A DNA stretch of 64,000 nucleotides from Aquatica leii (taxonomy: Eukaryota; Arthropoda; Insecta; Coleoptera; Lampyridae), in the NCBI GenBank assembly GCA_035610365.1, contig CM069436.1, positions 8,918,937 through 8,982,936 on the forward strand, in the 5' to 3' direction. The notes below the pieces were generated by a model. That model made no database searches. It saw nothing but the letters and a program-made list of their open reading frames with translations, and was not told the DNA's origin. This document shows positions 34,501-46,849 of this stretch, in pieces; position 1 is the first letter of the stretch, and each line of letters starts with the position of its first letter. A program made the translations under genes and the position numbers.

Positions 34501-37500
34501 CGGGGCTACAGCCCCAGAGCCTCCACAAAAGAGGGGCCCCCACAATAGAGACTTCGGAAAAAAAATTTCAAATTCAGACTAGTAAACACCAGTAAACAAC
34601 TTTTCCTTTCATATTTTATTTCGCGTTTTACCTTTACCTACGGTACTTTGTTGTACAAACTTGATTACATGAAATATTAACAAAAATTGTCGATCTATAT
34701 TTGTTTACTCCAATCAGGCAATCAGTAAAATTCATTTTATTTGGAAAATAATTTGGGGCTAAGGGGCCTCCACTCCTTTGTTGCCCCGAGGCCTCCAGAC
34801 CTTTAAATCCGGCCCTGAAAATGAGGCTCATATAAAGTGGTTGGCAAAGAAATGTAATAGAATAGTAGGTCAGGTGTGGGGTATAGGAGAGAAGGAATTT
34901 GGGAAGCAAATAGAAGCAAGAAGATGGTTCACGGAAAAAAAGGTTATGCGGAATTGATATGTATCATGCAAAAGGCTGTTGGTTTTGAGTCAAGCCGATG
35001 TACGCTTGAATTAAACTTCTATTTTATTAGATTGTCGCTGTAATTGCATTGCAATAAGAGATTTAGTTTAAATTTTAGTACATTTACGTTGAATGTTATT
35101 TGAACGTGGATCAATTTTAGAAAAAAAGCAAATGCTTTAAATATGAAATCGTAATGATTAAATTCAGTATAATATTTCTCTCCGTGTTGTTTAACAAATT
35201 AATAAAGAGTGTGATGATATACGGGGCGGAAATATGGGGGTGGAAGGAATGAGAGGAATTGGAGAAAGTACAAGAAAAATACTAGAAATGGACGTTAGGA
35301 TTAGAAAGGGAAACGCCAAGGTACATAGTAGAAGAGGAAATGAAGTTAGAAAAGATAAGAGTACAGGCGGGGAAGAGAGCAATGTGTTACGAAAAACAAA
35401 TGAAAGAAAAAGAGAAGAATGTAAATTGCTTTAAATGTGCTGGAGAGAGGTAAAGAATGGAAAATTAAATATGGACAAGATGAAAGAAAAAGGTATTATA
35501 AAAGAGTTGCATACGCGAGAGAAGAGGTAGAGAAAATAAGGGATACAGGAAGAGAAAAGATGAGATAATAAGGATAGATAAGGATATACAGAGACACGAA
35601 ACAAGAGCAAGAATACGAGAGGGAAAATATAATGAAAGATATACAAAAGGTACATAAAGGGCAAAAAAGCTTAACATTAACAGAGAATGGTAGGCAGGTT
35701 TAGATGCGGGAATGAAGAGTAAGAGAATAAGTACTGGGAGGAAGATAAAGATAGGAGATGTAGACTATGTGGGGAGGGGTGGGAAAATATAGAGCACAAA
35801 GGAATGTATAGATCTTAGAGAAGAGAGAGGAAGGTTGGAGATATTGGGAGAAGGAGTGGGAAGGATGGAAGAAGTTATAAAAAGGAGAAAAAGACTACAA
35901 GTAGTGTAATAAATGTATATAGAGAATTGATTATTATTATTTTTTTTTATTATTTATTTATTTTTTACTTTCATTTTGTTTTTATTTGTTCTATGTAGTA
36001 GGATTTTTGTGTTTAGTTTATAATACGAATTCTTTGTCAAAAAAAATTCTTTTTTACGACAAATAAAGGCTATTTGATAGGAAGTAGAAAAAGAAAGCAA
36101 GAAATACAGAAGTAAAAGAAAAGAGGCAGGCAGAGAAAGATAAGACTTCATGTAAATGTCTGATTCGCTCTTCCCTCCGTAGAAGAACAAAAAGGGTAAC
36201 CAATCCAACCAACCGCTCTGCATATAGAGAAAGATAAAGAAAGAGAAGAGAAAGATTTTAATTGTTACCAAAAAATGTGTACTGAATATACGTGATAAAA
36301 TTTTCTACTGAAGCGTCTTAGTTTAATAAGTGATCTACAAAATTGTCACTACTCTAATATCAAAGAAAACCGTAGTATGTAAAATAATCAAATAGAACAA
36401 AATAAGACAAGAAATACCAAAGCCACAACCGTGACAACTTACATTTGCATGATGATTATATTTCTAAACCTGAGCAAATTTGTTAAAGCTTATTCCGGAA
36501 GTTAATTTTTTGAAGCGTTTTAAGTATATGTTAAAGAAATTTTGACCCAAGAATAAAGTACTACTGTAATACAAAAAATTACATAAATTACGATTAACGT
36601 TAGTTTACTAACTATAAAAGTAAAGGTGTGTAATTGTGTAATAAAAACTAAATCATCAAAGAAAATGTAGTGTAAATAATGTAAAGATTAAATTATTGTT
36701 AATACAATTGTGTTAGAAAGTGATACGTATGCTGAGAACGTTTTACTTTCTAAACCAATTTTTGTATTATACATAATGTGTAATTTGCAATCGTACGAGT
36801 TATACAATAACACATTTTTGTTTAATTGAATTTGAATTGCTTCTGTAAGACAATGGCGAATGTTTACGGGTTTAACACATTTCTTTCTAAGCAGCTAAGT
36901 ACTTAAACCATGACAAATGTAACTATTAAGTAATTTGAGAAATGTGCAAGATGTAATTAAGTTGTCTTTCTTATCGTGACAAAAAATTAGTCTACGTATT
37001 GCTTTTATTTTTTTTAATTTGTTCTAGAAGTACACTAATAGTCTTTAGCACTGATTCGTTTATTATAAACATTCTTATTCTTAACTTGGATGCAATCATC
37101 AACCGATCGTAAAAATTAATTTTTTTGTCGTAATCCAAACACTAATATAATTACTAGCAAAAGCCTCGTTTTAAGGCTTGCTAATTTATAAAGTTTTATA
37201 GTCTTTATCGTGTAGCAAAATAAAGTGCACAATCCTTAATGTGAGTGTCGATAAACCCATCATCACCAGGTGTGTTAGTTTAACAGTATCAACACATAAA
37301 TTGAAAAAAGCTAATTAGCTTAGAGTAATAGTAGAAAAAAATAGGTACAATAAAATCTTTGCAAATTGGCAGATGAACAAGTGCTTACCGAGGAAAAATT
37401 AGCCATAACTTTCCAGCCATAAATTTTGAATACTTAAGTGCATCAGAAAAATAAATTTTAACACAAATTATATCCCATTTAAAAAAAAATTAATTAAATT

Positions 37501-40500
37501 TAAATTAACAGGTTTTTCCCATAGATTACCTTTTGTTGCAATTTTTATAATCGCATTGTTTATTACACATATTTTACGTACGAATATGCAAAAAACAGAA
37601 AATGGTCTTCCTCAATTTTTCAAAATAAAAAATCAATTTTTGTTGCGTCCATTTAGTCTCGACTTCGTACGATTTTTCTCAAATTTTCTTAAAAAGATCA
37701 CATTTTATTGCAGTATTTATAATCACATTGTATTCTACACTTATTTTGCATAAGAATATGCAAAAACCATAGAACAGTTTTTTTCAATTTTTCAAATTAA
37801 AAAATCAATTCTCGTTGCGTCGATTTTGTCTCGATTTTTTCTCAAGTTCTTGTAAAAGAGCACGCTTTATTGCAATGTTTATAATCGCATTGCATTCAAA
37901 ACACATTTTTACATAAGGAAACTTAAAAACCAGAAAGCAGTTTTCTCCAATGTTCAAATTAAGCAATAATTTCTCGTTGCTTCAATTTACGGTTTTTCTT
38001 AATTTTTCTTAAAGAAATCACAGTTTATTGCAATTGTTATAATCACACTTATTTTGCGTCAGAATATGCAAAAACTATAAAACAGTCTTTCTCAATTTTT
38101 CAAATTAAAAAAATCAGTTCCCATTGCGTCGAGTTAGTCTCTCAAATTTTCTTAAAAGATCACATTTTATTGCAATTTTTAAAAGTGCATCGCATTCAAA
38201 ACACATTTTCACATAAGCAAACTTAAAAACTAGAAAGCAGTTTTATATCCATTGTGCAAATTAAGCAATAATTTCTTGTTGCGTCGATGTACTCTTGACT
38301 TGACTTTCTCAATTATTTTTAAAAATATTACATTTTATTGCAAATTTTATAATCGTATTGTATGCTACACATATTTTACATAAGACATTATGCAAAAACT
38401 ATGAAACAATCTTCTTTAATTTTTCAAATTAAAAAATCAATTCTTCTTGTTTTGATTTACCTTTGACTTCGTACGGTTTTTCTGAATTTTTCTTAAAAAG
38501 ATCACTATTGCAATTTTTGTAATCGCATTGTACTCTAAACATATTTTACCAAAAATATGCAAAAACAAAAAATCAATTTTCCACAATTTTTCAAATTAAA
38601 AAATCACTTCTTGTTGCATCAGTTTACTATTGAGTTCGTACGGTTTTTCTCAAATTTTCTTAAGAAGATGACGTTTTATTGGAATTTTTTCTATTGCATT
38701 TTACACATAATTTACATAAGAATATGCAAAAACCAGAAAACAATATTCTTCAATCTTTTAAATTAAAAAACCAATTCTTCTTGCGTCAATCTATTCTTGA
38801 TTTTGTACGGTTTTCCTCAATTTTTTTTAAAAAGATCACATTTTGTTGCAATTTTTATAATCGCATTGTATTTTACACAAATTTTACATAAGAATACGCA
38901 AAAACCAGAAGCAGTCGCTTTACATTAAAAAAAAATCAATTAGTTCTTGTTGCGTCATGACTTCGTACAGTTTTTCTCAAATATCGCTAGAAAAATATCA
39001 CATTTTATTGCTGTTTTGATGTTTACCTAATAAATCGTCAAAACCAGATGGCAATCTTAATCATTTGTTCAAATTAAGCAATCGATTCTCGTTGCGCTGA
39101 TTTACTCTCAACTTCGTAAGGTTTTTCTCAATTTTTTTTAAAAGGATTACGTTGTATTGCAATTTTTATAATTTCATTGTAAGCTACACATATTTTAGGT
39201 AACAATATGCAAAAACCAGACTGCAGCGTTTCTCACTTTGAAAAATAAATTCTAGTTACATCGATTTACTCTCGACTTCGTACGGTTTTTCTCAATTTTT
39301 CATAAAAAATCACACTTTATTGCGATTTTTATAATCGCATTGTATTTTACATTTATTTTACATAGGAATATGCAAAAACAATAGAACAGTTTTTCTTAAT
39401 TTTTTTAACTAAGAATCAATTCAAGTTGTGTCGATTTAGTCTCGACTTCGTACGGCTTTTCTCAAATTTTCTTAAAAAGATCACATTTTTTGGCAATTTT
39501 TATAATCGCATTGTATCTTACACAAATTTTACATAAGAATACGCCAAAAACCAAAAGCAGTCACTTTACATTAAAAAAAATTAACAATCAATTAGTTCTG
39601 GTTGCGTCGTTGATTAACTCATGACTTCGTACAGTTTTTCTCAAATATCGCTAGAAAAATCACATTGTATTGTTGTTTTGATGCTTACCTAATGAATCGT
39701 GGAAACCAAAAGGCAATTTTCATCATTTTTTCAAATTAAGCAATTGATTCTCGTTACGTTGATTTACTCTCAACTTCGTAAGGTTGTATGGCAATTTTTA
39801 TAATTTCATTGTAGTCTACACATATTTTAGGTAAAAATATGCAAAAACCAGACTGCAGTCTTCCTCAATTTAAAAAATAAATTCTCGTTACATCGATTTA
39901 TTCTCGACTTCGTACGGTTTTTCTCAATTTTTCTTAAAAAAATCAGACTTTATTGCAATTTTTATAATCACATTGTATTCTACATTTATTTTACATAAGA
40001 ATATGCAAGAACCATAAAACAGTTTTTCTTAATTTTTATAATTAAAAAATCAATTTTAGTTGCGTCCATTTAGTCTCGACTTCGTACGGTTTTTCTCAAA
40101 TTTTCTTAAAAAGATCGTATGTTGCAATGTTTATAATCGCATTGTATTTTACACAAATTTTACATAAGAATACGCAAAAACCAGAAGCAGTCGTTTTACA
40201 TTTAAAACAATGAAGAATCAATTAGTTCTTGTTGCGTCGTTGATTAAATCATGACTTCGTACAGTTTTTCTCAAATATCGCTAGAAAAATATCACATTTT
40301 ATTGCTGTTTTGATGCTTACCGAATGAATCGTAAAAACCAGAAGCCAACCTTCATCATTTTTTTAAATTAAGCAATCGATTTTCGTTGCGTTGATTTACT
40401 CTCAACTTCGTAAGGTTTTTCTCAACTTTTCTGAAAAGGATCACATTGTATGGCGATATTTATAAATTAATTGTAATTTACACATATTTTAGGTAAAAAT

Positions 40501-43500
40501 ATGCAAAAACCAGACTGCAGTCTTCCGCAATTAAAAAAATAAATTATCGTCACATCGATTTACTCTCGACTTTGTACGGTTTTTCTCAAATTTTCTTAAA
40601 AAAATCACACTTTATTACGATTTTTATAATCACATTGTATTCTACATTTACTTTACATAAAAATATGCAAGAACCACAGAACAGTTTTTCTTAATTTTTT
40701 TAATTCAAAAATCAATTCTAGTTGCGTCCATTTAGTCTCGACTGTGTACGGTTTTTCACAAATTTTTTTAAAAGGATCACTTTGTATGGCAATTTTTATA
40801 ATTTCATTGTAATCTACACATATTTTAGGTAAAAATTTGCAAAAACCAGACTGCAGTCTTCCTCAATTTAAAAAATAAATTCTCGTTACATCGATTTACT
40901 CTCGACTTCGTACGGTTTTTCTCAACTTTTCTTAAAAAAAATCACACTTTATTGCAATTTTTATAATCACATTGTATTCTACATTTACTTTAGATAAGAA
41001 TATGCAAAAACCATAGAAAAGTTTTTCTTAATTTTTTTAATTAAAAAATCAACTCTAGTTGCGTCCATTTAGTCTCGACTTCGTACGGTTTTTCTCAAAT
41101 TTTCTTAAAAAGAACACATTTTGTTGCAATTTTTATAATCGCATTGTATTTTACACAAGTTTTACATAAGAATAGGCAAAAACCAAAAACAGTCGCTTTA
41201 CATTAAAAAAAAATTAACAATTAGTTCTGGTTGCGTCGTCGATTAACTCATGACTTCGTACAGTTTTTCTCAAATATCGCTAGAAAAATCACATTTTATT
41301 GCAGTTTTGATAATTACCTAATGAAACGTAAAAACCAAAAGACAATTTTCATCATTTTTTCAAATTACGTATTTGATTCTCATTGCGTTGATTTACTCTC
41401 AACTTCGTACGGTTTTTCTCAAGTTTTCTTAAAATGGTCACATTATATTGCAATTTTTATAATTTTATTCTAATTTACACATATTTTAGGTAAAAATATG
41501 CAAAAACCAGACTGCAGCCTTTATCAATTTAAAAAATAAATTCTCGTTACATCCATTTACTCTCGACTTCGAACGGTTTTCCTCAATTTTTTTTTAAAAA
41601 ATGACACTGTATTGCAATTTTTATAATCACATTGTATTCTACTTTTATTTAAATAAGAATATGCAAGAACCATAAAACAGTTTTTCTTAATTTTTTTAAT
41701 TAAAAAATCAATTCTAATTGCGTCCATTTAGTTTCGACTTCGTACGGTTTTTCTCAAATTTTCTTAAAAAGAACACATTTTGTTGCAATTTTTATAATCG
41801 CATTGTATTTTACACTAATTTTACATAAGAATACGCAAAAACCAGAAGCAGTAGATTTACATTTAAAAAAATTAACAATCAATTAGTTCTTGTTGCGTCG
41901 TTGATTAAATCATGACTTCGTACAGTTTTTCTCAAGTATCGCTAGAAAAATATTACATTTTATTGCTGTTTTGATGCTTACCGAATGAATCGTGAAAGCC
42001 AGAAGCCAATCTTAATCATTTCTTCAAATTAACCAATCGATTCTCGTTGCGTTGATTTACTCTCAACTTCGTAGGGTTTTTCTCAAATTTTCTTAAAAGG
42101 ATTACATTGTATGGCAATTTTTATAAATTCATTGTACTCTACACATATTTTAGGTAAAAATATGCAAAAAGCAGACTGCAGTCTTTCTCAATTAAAAAAA
42201 TTAATTCTCGTTCCATCGATTTACTCTCGACTTCGTACGGTTTTTCTCAATTTATCTTAAAAAAATTACACTTTATCGCAATTTTTATAAACACATCGTC
42301 TTTTACATTTATTTTACATAAGAATATGCAAAAAACCATAAAACAGTCTTTCTTAATTTTTCCAATTAACAAATCAATTCTAGTTACGTCGATTTACTCT
42401 CAAATTCGTACGGTTTATTTCAATTGTTCTCAAAGAAACCAAACTTTATTGCAATTTTTATAATTACATTGTATTCGTCACATATTTTACATAAGAATAT
42501 GCAAACATCATAGAAAAGTCTTCCTTTTTTCGAGATAAAAAATCAATTCTTGTTGCGTCGACTTAGTCTCGTCTTCGTACGTATTTCTTGTTGCCTTAAT
42601 TTACTGTTGACTTCGTACGCTTTTTCTCAACTTTTCTTTAAACTTTTATTGCATTTTTTGTAATTGCATTGTATTCTATAGACAATTTTACATAAAGAAA
42701 CGCGAAAACCAGAAGGCAATCCTTTCCATTTTCTTTCAAATTAAACAATCGATTCTCGTTGCGTCGATTTACTCTCGACTTCGTACAGTTTTTCTCAATT
42801 TTTCTGAAAAAGATTAGATTTTGTTGCATTTTTTATAATTGCATTGTATTTTACCCACTATTTTATACAGGAAAATGCAAAAATTGGAAGGCGGTTTTCC
42901 TAATTTTTCAAACTAAGCATTCAATTCTTTCTGCGTTGATTTGCTCTCGACTTCGTACGGCTTTTCTCAAATTTTCTTAAAAAGATCAATTTTATTGCAA
43001 TTTTTGTAATACTATTGTATTCTACACGCGTTTTTATATAAAGAAACTTAAAAAGCAGTTTAAATTAAGCAATCAATTCTCATTGCGTCGATTTACGCTT
43101 GACTTCGTTACTTTTTTCTCAAATTTCCTTAAAAAGATCACATTTCATTACAATTACAAATTAATTTCGATTTACTCTTGACTTTGGACGGTTTTTCTCA
43201 AATTTTCTTAAAAAGATAAACTTTTATTGCAATTTTTGCAACTGGGTTGTATTCTACAGACAATTTTACATAAGGGAACGTAAAAACCAGAAGGCAATCT
43301 TCCCAATTTTTCAAATTAAGCAATACATTCTCGTTGCGTCGATTTACTCTCGGTGTCGTACAGTTTTTCTCAATTCTTCGAAAACAGATCAAATTTTGTT
43401 AGATATTTTATAATTGCATTATATTTTACACGCCATATTACATAAAAAAATGCAGAAATTGGAAAGCAGTTTTTTCAATTTTTTAAATTAAGCAATCAAT

Positions 43501-45874
43501 TCTTGTTGCGTTGGTTACTCTCGACTTCGTACGGTTTTTCCGAGGGTTTTCCTTAAATTTTCTTAAAAGAATCACATTGTATTGCAATTTTTATAATTGC
43601 ATTGCATTCTGCATACAATTTTACAAAAGAAAACGTAAGATCCAGTAGGCTGTCCCAACCAATTATTCAAATTAAGGAATCGATTCTCGTTGCGCTGATT
43701 TACTTTCAACTTTAAACAGTTTTTCTCAAATTTTCTTAAAAAGATTACATTTTATTGCAGTTTTTATAATTGCATTGTACTCTACAAATATTTTACATAA
43801 AAATATGCAAAAATCAGACTGCAGTCTTTCTCAATTTGAAAAATCAATTCTCGTTGCATGGAGTTAGGTACTCTCGACGTAGAATTTTTCTCAATTTTTC
43901 TTAAAAAGATTACACTATTGCAATTTGTATGATTGTATTGTATACTACGCACAACTTTACATAAGGAAACGTAAAAACCAGAAAGCAGTCTTTTCCATTT
44001 TTCAAATTAAGCAATTAACTCTCGTTGCGTTGATTTCCTCTTGATTTCGTACGACTTTTCTCAAATTTTCTTTAAAAAATCACCATTTTATTGCAAATTT
44101 TATAATTGTATCGTATTTTTTACAATTTTACATAAGGAAACGTAAAAACCACGAGGCAATTTCCAAATTAATTTTGTTTTACTCTTGACTTCGTATGAAT
44201 AAAGTCGAGAGTAAATCAACGTAATAAGAACTGAGTGATTGTTTATTTTTTTTTAATGGAATAACTGTTTTCTGGTTTGTTTTCTAAATGAAACACGTAG
44301 TTGTTTAAGTAAAAATATGGCAACCGTACTCTTTCTGATGTATTAGGTTTTCTCAATTTGAGTGAGTTTACTTGGTTTGTACTAATTCTGTTTTTTTTTT
44401 GAACTGAAAAAAATTGATTGAATTTTGAAAACCAGCAAATGTTGTGTTTGATTTTGAGGCTTGTCACTTATTAGACATACTAATAGTTTAATTATTTGTC
44501 ATAGGTACTTTTGTGAAGAAGTCAAATGTGAGAAAAACGAAGCTGTTGCGACTGCAAACAGAGCTCTTTTTTTCGTGATTTCCTTGGTTATTTCTATTTT
44601 TAGCGTAGAGAATTTTTTTTCTGTTGTTTATGGTTAACTTTATGGTCATTCGTTTGTTATGACTATGGTAAACATGGTTTTTAGTTTGTTATTTTCCCAT
44701 ATTTCATGGACTATATGACGATAAGCCTACAACCGATTACAAAATATTATTTTACTTAAATTCACCCTCAACAGTAGTGAATAAATAAGAAGCAATTTAC
44801 ATGCAACCCGTTACAATCTTGTTAAGTTTCAGGTCGTTCAACGCCTGTTATAACAAGTCTTGTGGACTACGTATATAGTTTAACTTATGTAAGATTTTCA
44901 CGTGGTGTAAACGTAGCAGATATAACGTTAACCAAAAATTAATGTTATATTTATTCGTGAGAATAATTTAATTGTTGTTATTCTTCGTATTAAAAAATTT
45001 GATTCGATTATTTAGGTCGATCATATAACTTGTATTAGCAAAGTTATTTATTGCCAAACTTGAGTTTTATGTAAACTGTTACCTTTCATTTAGATAAAAC
45101 ACGTTAAGTAATAGTGTAGACATATTGACTATTCTGCAATATAATAATTGGGCACTGCAGTTACCCAAAACAGTTCAAAGACCATATTATTGAAGTGTAA
45201 TTAATTAACAATACTCAATCCTACGTGCCTTAACTATAAAAGAATTTGTTTTCATTGTAGCACATCTGTTTACGCTATTATTAAACGGTTGTAACTTTAA
45301 ATAAACACTAATTATGTACCAATTATTAATAAACACAAACAAAACAGTGGCTTTTGTAATAGTCACAAGCGTCAAAATCTTTCACAATCGAAGATGTTTT
45401 CTAGTTCATAAAGAAAATCTTGCAACTGTATTTGCAATTACTATAAGTATTAATTATTATCGTAATTAAACGTTGTAAGGTATACTTTTTTTATATTTCC
45501 GCGCCCTAAGAGCAGTCGAGTTTCCGCAAATTGTATAGGTCGTTGACTTTCTTGTAAATCAAAAATCTTTTTGGCTAAGCCAAACTATTCTGGTGATTGT
45601 TTAAAAGCCCCAAACTAATGATGATGCAGACTAAGAAGAATGTTTTGTTCTTACCGTCAATGTCATATGATCTCCAGCCATAAGCCACATTTAGTTCTTT
45701 CTTCCCTTCAAAAAGTCCAAATTGTATTTTTCCATCCGACTCCAGAGGATTAGTAGTTCTTTTCGCTCTGGCATTTACCCACTGTTTTGTACCCAAACTA
45801 GCAACTAACAAAACAATAGCAAAACACGACCCAAAAAAGGTCACAAAAATCATTCCTCTTTTAAACACATTCAT
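25586..45874 (-). CDS. Clarin-family four-pass membrane protein (clarin gene 1), complete, with a 19.4-kb intron
   Basis: Four exons join in frame to 226 codons: 45655-45874, 26102-26290, 25771-25906 and 25586-25721. Human CLRN1 has 232 residues. Splice phases are 1, 1 and 2, and all sites are GT-AG. Exon 1 has TM1 (residues about 8-28) and the clarin loop motif GKIQFGLFEG (48-57), matching GEMQYGLFHG in CLRN1. Exon 2 supplies TM2 (85-112) and GLYIWNF. Exon 3 supplies TM3 (128-153). Exon 4 supplies TM4 (183-201) and the short tail ending AIMLY, like the CLRN1 C-terminus DLMY. Clarins are claudin/tetraspan-like proteins needed in sensory cells of vertebrates; the role in insects is not deducible here. 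Only exon 1 is apparent as a long frame. The others are short and were assembled from splice phases and homology to the second clarin gene. Confidence 0.88.
27060..30200 (-). mobile_element. Highly decayed Ty3/gypsy-type pol and gag, a different family
   Basis: On the - strand, broken frames show in order: a CCHC knuckle RCSCCRIDSHTKEDC near 29960-30010, a protease region, an RT segment with FNGKTRFCKDYRKLN near 28980-29010, and an integrase segment with LFGTPRRILSDNGTPF near 27530-27580. Frameshifts and stops occur every few dozen codons. The sequences differ from copies A-C. No LTRs could be recognised. Confidence 0.75.
30200..32160. other. AT-rich intronic region, nothing firm
   Basis: No protein signature or repeat end could be supported. 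Short frames are scattered and look random. Confidence 0.35.
32160..35950 (+). mobile_element. Decayed non-LTR retrotransposon with ORF1-like and RT pieces
   Basis: Purine-rich + strand. 32630-32917 encodes a coiled coil followed by RKNLVIRGMEGQE, typical of the ORF1 protein of a group of insect non-LTR elements. Most of the endonuclease is missing; only a LVETWLE remnant near 33270 is visible. RT pieces are DDWKEAIICP (33686), LPDWQTGFRRGRRALDNVY (33837), FLDIKVAFDNV (33954) and YADDIVII (34230). A C-terminal finger RCRLCGEGWENIEH is near 35758-35800, and the end is an A/T tail near 35930-35960. Frameshifts abound. Two foreign inserts lie inside: the MITE at 34475-34817 and an unassigned insert of about 250 bases near 34955-35200. 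Confidence 0.8.
34475..34817. mobile_element. hAT-type MITE, 343 bp
   Basis: The termini CAGGGCCGGATTTA and TAAATCCGGCCCTG are inverted repeats. An exact 8-bp direct duplication AAAATGAG flanks it (34467-34474 and 34818-34825). Subterminal sequence is GC-rich (GGGGCTACAGCCCC and GGGGCCTCCAC). No coding capacity. It interrupts the non-LTR coding sequence precisely, after the codons for YDNKNE. Confidence 0.9.
35960..37540. other. AT-rich intronic region, nothing firm
   Basis: No element end, gene or RNA could be recognised between the non-LTR tail and the satellite. Confidence 0.35.
37540..44215. repeat. Satellite array with about 165-bp monomers and higher-order structure
   Basis: Around forty diverged copies of a monomer built from ATAAGAATATGCAAAAACC, CAATTCTCGTTGCGTCGATT, ACTCTCGACTTCGTACGGTT, TTTCTCAAATTTTCTTAAAA and TTGCAATTTTTATAATCGCA. 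Between about 38.9 and 42.3 kb four monomer types alternate. The type containing ATGACTTCGTACAG and TATCGCTAGAAAAAT recurs at 38957, 39621, 40251, 41250 and 41912. That is a 630-664-bp higher-order period, with one unit stretched to 999 by an extra pair of monomers. Elsewhere order is irregular. All frames here are by-products of the repeat. Confidence 0.9.
44216..45654. other. Intronic AT-rich DNA next to clarin exon 1
   Basis: Single-copy-looking sequence between the satellite and the first exon of clarin gene 1. I see no other gene or element. Confidence 0.35.
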
Positions 45875-46845
45875 TTTAACAACACTTCACATTGTCAAGT
45901 AATTCACACTATAATTACTATATATTATTTACTTTCTATTTTAAATTCATTAACAACTAATATAACAATTAAAGGAATTAGTGAAAGGTTAACGCGTTAA
46001 TTTTCGTGGTCTTCACGTTGAGAATATATCACAAACAAAATAAATTTGCTTATCCAACGTAGCGAAGTTCCTGTTCTGGTGCAGCATTGAAATTACACCG
46101 ACATTAGGTATTTTCACCATTTTCTTTATTCGTTTGCAACAAAACCGGAATCCTATTACCTTGACATTTTATGCAACACTTTCAAAGATGCATTTTTCAA
46201 ATGCCAATTATTAATCGACATAACTTTAATGGCACTGTACTAATTAAGCAAAACGTAATAGTGTATCACCACTGACTCGATTCTAGCCGCATTAATGTCG
46301 ATAATAAAAATCGTTACTAGTGCGGTTAATTCACTCTTGACTAGTTTCTGGTTTGTGCTTCTAACCCGACGAGAGCAGGTGAAAATTCTTCTTGGGAGTG
46401 GGGTCAATTTTTATTGGGTGTACGTAACTGTTATACCACCTGGAGGCGTAGTGGAAATTACATGCAGAACTCGTTTTTACCTAATTATATACTGCATCGC
46501 AAAAATGAGCGAATAGGTAAATTGTTCTTTTTTTTATAACTTAAAACACACTCCACTTTTCTATTTTATTATTTTACAAGAAAACTCAATAATGTAGGCA
46601 ACTTAAATTGCAATATTCTGTCAAATAAGTTGCGTAACGATTGCATTTTGTTGACAATGATTTTTTTGAGTTAAAACTTATTGAGTTTATGCAACTTTCA
46701 AATTTCAGAATAACTAATTTTTAATACAATTCAAACAAACTGGTGTGGTTACTACACGACTTTCCTATAAGGAATGATGAAAACCATTTTGAAGTGATAG
46801 GTATTTACACGTTTGTATTGATTTTTTAGCATATTTGTGGGCCTC
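45875..46845. promoter_or_regulatory. Upstream region of clarin gene 1
   Basis: Should contain the promoter and 5' UTR of the clarin gene on -. No motif was firm enough to single out. The small frame at 46295-46516 is not convincing. Confidence 0.3.
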
Positions 46846-46849
46846 GATA

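Larger units (their letters stand above)
26291..45654 (-). other. Intron 1 of clarin gene 1, 19,364 bases
   Basis: The donor is GTAAGAAC at 45654 and the acceptor TTTTCTTTGCAG at 26291, read on -. The intron holds a degraded gypsy-like element, a degraded non-LTR element with a hAT MITE, and the satellite at 37.5-44.2 kb, plus unassigned AT-rich DNA. The other two introns of the gene are about 49 and 195 bases. Confidence 0.8.

Noticed and set aside
32345-36271. Ser/Leu/Phe-rich hydrophobic frames on the - strand
   Set aside because: They are complements of the purine-rich non-LTR element and have no family signature.
37556-43392. Numerous 60-80 codon frames in the 37-43 kb region
   Set aside because: They are translations of the satellite monomer and repeat the same peptide pattern on each strand.
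37540-44215. CRISPR-like array
   Set aside because: Repeats are 165-bp diverged monomers in a eukaryotic intron, not short identical repeats with unique spacers.
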